Of a stretch of 35,244 nt of DNA, positions 26,883 to 33,535 are shown in pieces. The stretch comes from Clostridiales bacterium UBA1234 (GTDB taxonomy: Bacteria; Bacillota; Clostridia; TANB77; UBA1234). The stretch covers positions 1 to 35,244 of the forward strand of contig DBWQ01000025.1 in NCBI GenBank assembly GCA_002308995.1, given 5' to 3'. The notes below the pieces were generated by a model. The model had not been told where the DNA came from. It saw only the letters and a list, made by a program, of their open reading frames with translations, and did no database searches. The translations under genes were made by a program, and so were the position numbers. Position 1 is the first letter of the stretch, and each line of letters starts with the position of its first letter.

Positions 26883-27872
26883 TTATTTTCCTACTGCAAT
26901 ATCTGCATAGGTGTTAGTAACAAGTTTTTCGTATGGAACTTTTGCTTCTAGTTCTCCAGCCTCCATAATAACGTCTTGCAGTCTATCAAAAGATTCCTTT
27001 GATAGGTTTGGTGTTTTGCTCCAAGCATCGATTTCTTTGTAGCGCTGAGCTACCTTCTCCAAAACAGCTAAGTCGCTATCTGGGAAAGAAGGTGCAATGA
27101 CTTCAGCAATTTCTTTTGCCGTATGAGTTTTAACCCATGTTTGCCCTTCATAAATGGCATCGACAAAGTTCTGGATGATTTCAGGATGTTTCTCCATATA
27201 GCTTTGCTTAGCAAAATAAGTGGTGAAAGGCATTTCGCCAGCTTCTTCTCCAACGGATGCTAAAATCACACCCTTTCCTTCATTTTCAACCATGGTCGCC
27301 GTTGGTTCATAAATGGTAACATAGTCACCTACCCCACCTAAGAAAGCGGCTGTCATTGCATCAAAGCTAATACTGTTATCAAAATTCATATCCGTCTGAG
27401 GGTTAAGCCCATTTTTCTTGATGGCGTACTCGAGTGCCATATAAGGACTACCACCTTTTCTGCCAGGAAGGATGTGTTTTCCGGCAAGATTCTGCCAAGA
27501 AAAGTCCTCCTCTTCTCTTCCTACTAAGAACGAACCATCCTTGGTAGTTAACTGGGTAAATACCATCGGATAATCCGTCTTTCCCTGTAGATACACGTAG
27601 ATAGAAGCCTCTGCGCCTGCAAGACCAATTTCTACTTGGTTCGAAAGGACTGCTGTCATGACATTATCTGCTCCACCGCCATTGATCAAGCTAACTTCCA
27701 AACCATGCTTTTCAAAAAGTCCCAAGTTGATTGCTACATACTGCGGTGCATAAAACACCGAATGTGTCACCTCACTCACAGTGACTTTGGTAATTTGGCT
27801 TGTTTTTTGACCACACCCAGTAAGAGCAAGAGTCATGACGAAGACAAGCACGAGTGCCAAAACTTTTTTCAT
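26883..27872 (-). CDS. ABC importer substrate-binding lipoprotein (NMT1/SsuA/ThiY type)
   Basis: 329 residues with a lipoprotein signal (LALTGCGQK, Cys about 20) and a NMT1/THI5-like fold: VTHSVFYAPQYVAINLGLFEKHGLEV, VEIGLAGAEASIYVY, KHILPGRKGGSPYM. Family members bind thiamine pyrimidine precursors, sulfonates or nitrate-like solutes. No TPP riboswitch is visible upstream of the operon, so the substrate stays open. Last gene of a three-gene importer; the SD is AAAGGAGG. Confidence 0.9.
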   Translation of the reverse strand: MKKVLALVLVFVMTLALTGCGQKTSQITKVTVSEVTHSVFYAPQYVAINLGLFEKHGLEVSLINGGGADNVMTAVLSNQVEIGLAGAEASIYVYLQGKTDYPMVFTQLTTKDGSFLVGREEEDFSWQNLAGKHILPGRKGGSPYMALEYAIKKNGLNPQTDMNFDNSISFDAMTAAFLGGVGDYVTIYEPTATMVENEGKGVILASVGEEAGEMPFTTYFAKQSYMEKHPEIIQNFVDAIYEGQTWVKTHTAKEIAEVIAPSFPDSDLAVLEKVAQRYKEIDAWSKTPNLSKESFDRLQDVIMEAGELEAKVPYEKLVTNTYADIAVGK

Positions 27873-27894
27873 GTTGTTTCCTCCTTTTTATTAT

Positions 27895-28701
27895 TTATTG
27901 CCATCTTCCCTTCACAGAAATAACTTTCTGCAAAAGGCAAACTGCCACATACAAGAGTGTTGCAACAAATCCTAGAATAATAACCGATGTCATGACCAAA
28001 TCAAGTTTAAAGACCTGACCACCATATACGATTAAATATCCTAAGCCTCCTTTGGATACCAAGAATTCACCTGTAATCACACCTACCATCGAAAGGCCAA
28101 TGCTTACTTTAAGCACATTTAGGAGAGTAGAAATATTCGATGGAAACACGATTTTCGTAAAAACTTGCCATTTGTTTGCACCAAAAGTCTCTGCCATTTT
28201 GATTTTGTTTTGATCCGTTTTCAAAAAGCCACTGAGCATATCTAGTATCGTTACCACTAGTGAAATTGCAAGGGCCATAGTAATAATGGCAGGCATGCCA
28301 GCTCCCACCCAAATGATGATAATGGGGCCAAGTGCTACTTTAGGCAAACTATTTAGTACCACAAAAAATGGAGATAGCACTTCCGAAAAGAATTTTGACC
28401 ACCATAAAAGAGAGGCTATCGTCACACCCATTATTGTTCCAAGCAAAAATCCAATGATGGTTTCTAAACAAGTGACACCCATGTGGTACCATAAACCTTC
28501 CGAAAGCATTTTCAGAAACGTTTCCCATACTTTGGAAGGTTTTGAAGTAATAAAGCTATCGATGATTTCTAAGTTTGCCAAAAGCTCCCACATACCAATT
28601 AAAAACACCACTAAAAAAAGCTGCGTGCCTCTTACTAGTAACTTGTGGTTTCTTTTACGTCTTAGATATTCTCTTCGCTCGGCAGAAATTGTTCTATCCA
28701 T
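27895..28701 (-). CDS. ABC importer permease (SsuC/ThiX type)
   Basis: 268 residues from the ATG at 28701 (MDRTISAERREYLRR); the longer reading adds 22 residues inside the ATPase gene. Around six membrane helices and the EAA-like loop AETFGANKWQVFTKIVFPSN are visible (BPD_transp_1). It overlaps the ATPase gene by 8 bases, implying translational coupling. Pairs with the binding protein and the ATPase. Confidence 0.9.
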   Translation of the reverse strand: MDRTISAERREYLRRKRNHKLLVRGTQLFLVVFLIGMWELLANLEIIDSFITSKPSKVWETFLKMLSEGLWYHMGVTCLETIIGFLLGTIMGVTIASLLWWSKFFSEVLSPFFVVLNSLPKVALGPIIIIWVGAGMPAIITMALAISLVVTILDMLSGFLKTDQNKIKMAETFGANKWQVFTKIVFPSNISTLLNVLKVSIGLSMVGVITGEFLVSKGGLGYLIVYGGQVFKLDLVMTSVIILGFVATLLYVAVCLLQKVISVKGRWQ

Positions 28702-29461
28702 CCTCTCCAAGCTCCTTCCATATAAGGTCAAAATACTTGCTAAACTTAGGATGTTCTCTCGTAGCAAGTGGTGTACGGTTTTCTATGTCAAATGTAATTG
28801 GATGCACCTTTTTGATGGTGGCAGGCCTTGGGGAAAGGACAATGATTTCATCCGACATAGAGATTGCTTCAGGAATATCATGTGTCACCATAATTGTAAT
28901 TTTATTTTCTGCTTTAATAATACGATACACATCTTCTGTTACCGATAGTCTTGTTTGATAATCTAGTGCCGAAAACGCTTCATCAAGGAGCAACACATCT
29001 GGGTTCGTTGCTAAGGTACGAATGAGCGCTACTCTTTGTCTCATACCACCCGATAAGTTTTCAGGATACTTATCTTGAAACTCGATAAGTCCATATTTAG
29101 CAAGAAGATTTTTGGCATAAGCTTTGGTTTCCGAAGTGACATTCTTTCGAATTTCTAACCCCAGCAGTACGTTTTGATACACACTTCGCCAATCTAGTAA
29201 ATAGTCTTTTTGAAGCATATATCCAATGTTACAATTCTTTCTGGTGAGAATGGAATTATCCAAGTAGATTTCTCCTGTTGTTGGTTTCTCTAGTAGGCTA
29301 ATCATCGATAACAAAGTAGATTTTCCACAACCACTAGGTCCAACGATGCTGGTAAAATGTCCTTGCTTAAAAGCATAGGTAAAATCTTTTAGTGCCTGTG
29401 TCTCACCATTTTCATCTTGATATGTTTTGCTAATATGATTTAACCTTAGACATTTTTTCAT
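28694..29461 (-). CDS. ABC importer ATPase (SsuB/ThiZ type)
   Basis: 255 residues with Walker A GPSGCGKST, Q-loop QKDYLL, signature LSGGMRQR, Walker B VLLLDEAFSALD and H-loop TMVTHD-like IMVTHD. It energises the import of the neighbouring system's solute. First gene of the trio; AAAAGGAG precedes the ATG. Confidence 0.95.
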   Translation of the reverse strand: MKKCLRLNHISKTYQDENGETQALKDFTYAFKQGHFTSIVGPSGCGKSTLLSMISLLEKPTTGEIYLDNSILTRKNCNIGYMLQKDYLLDWRSVYQNVLLGLEIRKNVTSETKAYAKNLLAKYGLIEFQDKYPENLSGGMRQRVALIRTLATNPDVLLLDEAFSALDYQTRLSVTEDVYRIIKAENKITIMVTHDIPEAISMSDEIIVLSPRPATIKKVHPITFDIENRTPLATREHPKFSKYFDLIWKELGEDG

Positions 29462-29525
29462 AGTTCTTTTCTCCTTTTAACTTTTGCTGATAGTACACTA
29501 TATGATTGTTGAAAAAAAGTGTGAC

Positions 29526-29555
29526 AAAAAATGACGGCCGATGACCGTCATTTTT
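29526..29555 (-). terminator. Terminator of the ECF operon
   Basis: ATGACGG/CCGTCAT stem (29531-29537 with 29545-29551) extended by A/T pairs, loop of seven. It overlaps the stop codon of the S-component gene. Confidence 0.85.
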
Positions 29556-30244
29556 CCATAATATGATATTTAACTTTTACTCTTTCCAATCTTTGAATCA
29601 AAGGTTTTGCCATTAAAAACAAGAAAGCAAAGGTTGAAATGGCGTGAATGAGATCTAGTGGAAACCCTTGAGCATAAGTTGCAAGTATTACCTCTTTTGT
29701 CATTTGGTCAGTATAAGAAAGCGTCGCATAAAAATTCATAATTCCTCCGTAGAGCACTAATGTGACGATAAATCCAAATGTACTTAGTACCAATTGATGT
29801 TCTTTCCACTTTTCTTTTTCAAAAATGATGCCAGATAAAAATCCAATGAGACTGGTAGCAAACATTTGCCAAGGTGTCCATGGTCCTTGACCAAAGTAAA
29901 TGTTGGAGGCAAAACTTCCGTAGCATGCCAATCATCAAGGCACTTTCTTTCCCAAATACAATGCCTGAGATAATGACAAGCGAAAGCATTGGCTTTATTT
30001 CTGGTACCGCATAAAACGCGACACGACTCATGGCTGCAAGTGCCGACATCACTGCAATGGTTAAAATTTCAGAAAGCTTTGCCTGACGATTTTCAAACAA
30101 AAGCATGATAGATACTAACGCTTCTACTACCAATAGCGCACTAATAAAATAATACTTTTTATCATGAAAGCAGAAATACCCAATAAGAACTGTCACTGGG
30201 ACAAGTAGCATATCGATCCAAAGTGCTATTTTTCTTTTTGACAT
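29548..30244 (-). CDS. ECF transporter S-component, split by an in-frame CGG (+1 frameshift)
   Basis: 231 residues when joined. The first 108 residues hold several membrane helices. An in-frame CGG at 29920-29918 follows, and the +1 frame continues GSFASNIYFGQGPWTPWQMF, the hallmark of this S-component family, giving the alignment GML-GSFASN against the usual GALSAFVSN. The second half ends with further helices and KVKYHIMEK. S-components bind a vitamin in the membrane. This family and the DUF4430 neighbours point to cobalamin or a related corrinoid (CbrT/CblT type), a substrate call by inference. It follows the EcfA gene by 23 bases. Confidence 0.85.
29918..29920 (-). other. +1 frameshift site: CTA CGG A
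   Basis: In-frame CGG. Skipping C29920 gives GGA (Gly) and joins IGML to GSFASNIYFG. Confidence 0.9.
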
Positions 30245-30267
30245 AAGGCATTTCTCCTTTTTCTAAA

Positions 30268-31824
30268 TTATAAATCAATATTTCTTGTCATTCTCACAAA
30301 ATCAGTGGTATAAAACTCATTACTTTGGAAAAACGGCTTTACTTCATTTTCTGCAATGATTTCTCCTGCAAAAAGCATACCACATCGGTGAGAACAAGAA
30401 GATGCAAATTCCATATCATGTGTTACCATCAAAATCGTCTTGTTCTCTTTTTGTTTTTCCTGAATGACTTTCTTAAGAACATCCTTCATACAAGCATCTA
30501 TTCCTTTGGTCGGTTCATCTAATAAAAAAATACTGGCATCTGTTAAAAAAATCTTAGCAAGCCCTAATCGCTCTTCCTCTCCTCCCGAGATGTCAAAAGG
30601 ATGTGATGCTAAAATAGAAGACAAAGAAAAAAGCTCTACCATTTCTTGAATTTTTCTTTCATCCGTGGTGATGGATAAAAGCTCTTCTTTTACCGTATGG
30701 TGAGTGAACAAGGTTTTTGGATTTTGTGGTAGCATCACGATGTTTTCACTCGTAACAAGTTTTCCTGCATATGGTTTTAAAATCCCGCAGATGATTTTTA
30801 AAAGAGTGGTTTTGCCACTGCCATTCCCCGCAAGCAGTGAATATACTTCTCCCTTTCTTACGGTTAGATTGAGTCCCTTGATGACATCTTTTTCTTCTCT
30901 CGAATAGCGAAACCAAATATCTTTGAGCGAAAGAGCCGTCTGCTGTTCCTTTTTGACGGGAATACTTGGCAATGCACACTCCTTAATTAGCCTACTTAAC
31001 TCTTTCTTTTGGGTAAGATGTTTTTTTAGGAAGTTTCTAGCTTCTCCCATGTGCCAAATGACTTTTTGCTCTCCAAAATAAGTAGGGAGCTTCATCATAT
31101 ACGGCAAAACCGTAAGATGCTTTTGGTTCATCATCATCACTTTTACTACATCTTCTGTTTTACCCTGCATTTCAATTTTACCATCGTCCATCACTATCAT
31201 TTTATTGGCCATCGATGCCAATTCCTTGATGGTATGTTCGGCAATGATAATGGTGGTTCCTAACTCTTCATGAATCTTTTTTAAATACTTAAGAAGTTCT
31301 TCTCTCACCGTGGTATCTAGTTTGCTAAGAGGTTCATCTAAAATGAGGATATCAGGGCGCATCATCATCACAGAGGCAAGTACCACAATCTCTTTTTGAC
31401 CACCAGAAAGTTTTGAAATCTCTTTTTCAAAAATATCTTGCAAATTAAAAAAGTAGCATGTTTCTGCGACACGTATTCTCATCTCGTCTTGTGGCATATT
31501 CATGTTTTCAAGGCCAAAGGCAAGTTCGTGCCACACTTTATCACAAACAAGTTGGTTTTCTATGTTTTGCATGACAAAACCAACTTTTGTACTAGTATCT
31601 ACCTCTTGTATTTTTTTGCCGTCAAGAAATATCGTTCCTTGCATATCGCCATAGGGACGAATTTCATTTTTGAATTGTTTTAAAAGCGTGGATTTGCCAC
31701 TTCCTGATTTGCCAAAAAGAAGGATAAAATCTCCTTCCTCAATTTCTGTCACAATATGAGAAAGTGCCTCTTTTTGACCTATTGCATAGCGAAAACTTAA
31801 ATCTTCGATCTTAATCTTTTCCAT
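30268..31824 (-). CDS. ecfA: ECF transporter ATPase, fused EcfA-EcfA'
   Basis: 518 residues with two complete ABC domains in one chain: first Walker A FGKSGSGKST, signature LSGGQKE, Walker B ILILDEPLSKLD; second Walker A AGNGSGKTT, signature ISGGEEER, Walker B IFLLDEPTKGID. This powers vitamin uptake together with EcfT and the S-component. I set the start at the ATG at 31824 (MEKIKIEDLSF), with AGGGAG upstream; the longer reading runs 63 codons back inside ecfT without homology. It overlaps the ecfT end by 28 bases. Confidence 0.95.
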   Translation of the reverse strand: MEKIKIEDLSFRYAIGQKEALSHIVTEIEEGDFILLFGKSGSGKSTLLKQFKNEIRPYGDMQGTIFLDGKKIQEVDTSTKVGFVMQNIENQLVCDKVWHELAFGLENMNMPQDEMRIRVAETCYFFNLQDIFEKEISKLSGGQKEIVVLASVMMMRPDILILDEPLSKLDTTVREELLKYLKKIHEELGTTIIIAEHTIKELASMANKMIVMDDGKIEMQGKTEDVVKVMMMNQKHLTVLPYMMKLPTYFGEQKVIWHMGEARNFLKKHLTQKKELSRLIKECALPSIPVKKEQQTALSLKDIWFRYSREEKDVIKGLNLTVRKGEVYSLLAGNGSGKTTLLKIICGILKPYAGKLVTSENIVMLPQNPKTLFTHHTVKEELLSITTDERKIQEMVELFSLSSILASHPFDISGGEEERLGLAKIFLTDASIFLLDEPTKGIDACMKDVLKKVIQEKQKENKTILMVTHDMEFASSCSHRCGMLFAGEIIAENEVKPFFQSNEFYTTDFVRMTRNIDL

Positions 31825-32675
31825 CTTACACTCTCCCTTATCTCTATCACTAGAGGCAAATATAGCAATAAACCATAACACATGATTATCAGTTTTTCTA
31901 CTATGCCACAAGAATTCATTTGGATGGTTGGATAATAACGATAATAAAGCACTCCTTGCAAAACTGCCATCACGATACAAACAAATAATACAAAAATGAT
32001 AATGAGTAACCAAAAATCTTTTTGATGGAAACGAAAAATGGAAAAATAACTTCGTTTTTGTTCTTGATACCCTCTCATTTTCATACTCATAGAGATTTCA
32101 ATAGAATTTTCAAACGCAAGAGAAACCTCCGTCAGCAAAGCATTTCCAAGTGACTTTACTCGTTTCCAAAGTCCCTCTTCTCGTATTCCTAGTGCTTGTT
32201 GACCATGATGTATTTCTTGAAACTCAGAAATCATGCGAGGAATAAAACGCAAAATCATCGATAATAATAGCGAAAGTTTCGGGACTGTCTTTCCAAATAA
32301 AAAAAGAAGCTTATCGGATGTCATCAAACGATGAAATAAACGAAACCATAGTATGGTCGCTAAAATCATCATAGACGCAGAAGCACCAAACACAATCGAT
32401 TCCAGTGTTAGTGGATTGCCATTTTGAAAATAGCCTAAAATAGTACTTCCACGATGATGAAACAACGCATTAATCAAAATCGCGATAAGTGCAAGTGGCA
32501 ATAATTTGATAAGGAAAATACCCGCATTTTTTCCTTCTATCACCCATAAATATGTAAAGGATGCTAATAGCGAACATGCCAAAAAGATTGGATGCATCCA
32601 AAACATTGTCATTCCCATCACAAGAGCAAAATATACTAAGTTCACGATTGGATGAAATCGTTCAAATTCACGCAT
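31797..32675 (-). CDS. ecfT: ECF transporter transmembrane scaffold EcfT
   Basis: 292 residues with an EcfT/CbiQ-like membrane organisation and the coupling motif region QQALGIREEGLWKRVKSLGNALL. It links the S-component to the ATPase. The true start is the ATG at 32675 (MREFERFHP), because AAAGGGGAGG sits just before it and directly after the DUF4430 stop. A longer reading from 32735 merely uses the frame at the end of the upstream gene. Confidence 0.95.
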   Translation of the reverse strand: MREFERFHPIVNLVYFALVMGMTMFWMHPIFLACSLLASFTYLWVIEGKNAGIFLIKLLPLALIAILINALFHHRGSTILGYFQNGNPLTLESIVFGASASMMILATILWFRLFHRLMTSDKLLFLFGKTVPKLSLLLSMILRFIPRMISEFQEIHHGQQALGIREEGLWKRVKSLGNALLTEVSLAFENSIEISMSMKMRGYQEQKRSYFSIFRFHQKDFWLLIIIFVLFVCIVMAVLQGVLYYRYYPTIQMNSCGIVEKLIIMCYGLLLYLPLVIEIRESVRWKRLRSKI

Positions 32676-32688
32676 AGGCACCTCCCCT

Positions 32689-33514
32689 TTAAATATCGTT
32701 TCCCAAATCACAAGAATACAAAAATTCCACCACATCTCCGAGGTTTTACTAGGTAGCTTGATGAGGCGGTATTAGGTGCTACCCCGTTTACGCGATACAT
32801 CCACCCCGATAGCTCTCCTCCATCAAACTCGTAAATGTTGGCAATTCCTTCAATATACATACTACGATATACTGGCGTATAGTTAAATTCCATATGGATT
32901 TTTCTATTCAACAATTCGCGTTTTAACACATCAAAAGCAGAATCCGACTCTTCTATTTTGGCTAGAGTAGGAGGCAAAATGATGCCATCTTTGGGAATCA
33001 ATTCTACGACATTAGGATTTAACGTATCTAAGTGATTAAGAAGTGTCTGGCAAGAAACCGATAGGGTAATCATATCTTGCTTTTCTTCTTTTGGTAACAC
33101 TTCAGATAACTGATAAGTATTCTCTTCTAAAACAATCTCTGAAGGCTTGGCAGTATCATCTACCAGCGTCCTATCAATCGCACGGATTTCTTCGTCAGAA
33201 TGTATCTGAGTTTCTTCTAGTTTACTCTCTTCTTTAGAAGGTTTCGTGATATCTTCTGGATTACTTGTTTCTTGCATAGTAGAAGATAAAACGGTTTCTT
33301 CTACATCTTCCTGAATAAGATTTTCTCCTTCTTTGTCAACCGTATTTTTGCTTTGCTGTGTAGTATCCTCACTGCTAGAATGAATTTGGGTAGTAGCATC
33401 TGAGAAGATTATCTCTTTTTCTGTATCTGTCTTCTGAGAAAGAGGTGCTCCTATGAAAAAAGAAATCCCTAAAAAAGCAATGATGAATCCCCAAAAAAAC
33501 ATTCTATTTTTCAT
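32689..33514 (-). CDS. DUF4430 (transcobalamin-like) surface protein, split near its end by an in-frame CGG (+1 frameshift)
   Basis: 274 residues when joined: N-terminal membrane/signal segment (MFFWGFIIAFLGISFFIG), acidic Glu/Thr/Ser-rich linker, then a DUF4430-type domain (SAFDVLKRELLNRKIHMEF, IYEFDGGELSGWMYRVNG). The domain's last strand is broken: zero frame reads LVKPRRCGG, whereas skipping the C of the CGG at 32740-32738 gives LVKPGDVVEFLYSCDLGNDI, the classic family ending, with TAA at 32689 placed 4 bases from the ecfT ribosome binding site. Start at 33514 (SD AAAGGGG). DUF4430 is the C-terminal domain of transcobalamin-like proteins. Confidence 0.85.
32738..32740 (-). other. +1 frameshift site: CCT CGG A
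   Basis: In-frame CGG. Skipping C32740 gives GGA (Gly), the conserved Gly of the 'GDVVEF' strand. Confidence 0.9.
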
Positions 33515-33535
33515 ACAAAACACCCCTTTTCTTTT

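Noticed and set aside
28286..28948. Long plus-strand ORF opposite the ABC importer genes
   Set aside because: It is the antisense of well-supported permease and ATPase genes, without a family-like sequence or ribosome binding site.
29462..29525. TPP riboswitch before the ABC importer
   Set aside because: Only about 64 bases between the previous terminator and the first start; too short, and no THI-element motifs.
31825..32013. 63-codon N-terminal extension of the fused EcfA
   Set aside because: It overlaps ecfT in another frame; AGGGAG before the ATG at 31824 and the conserved ABC start decide against it.
32676..32735. 60-base N-terminal extension of ecfT
   Set aside because: It reads the end of the upstream DUF4430 gene in another frame. 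The ribosome binding site and family start support the ATG at 32675.
17441..33514. Random sequencing insertions as the cause of the five frame breaks
   Set aside because: All five breaks are +1 and sit on a CGG in codon phase. None lies in a homopolymer, none is at an out-of-phase CGG although those are far more frequent, and there are no other frame breaks and no sense CGGs. Resequencing could still overturn this.
17441..33514. Reassignment of CGG to another amino acid (as seen in some lineages)
   Set aside because: A reassigned codon keeps the frame; here the homologous protein continues in the +1 frame, and no in-frame CGG is read through elsewhere.
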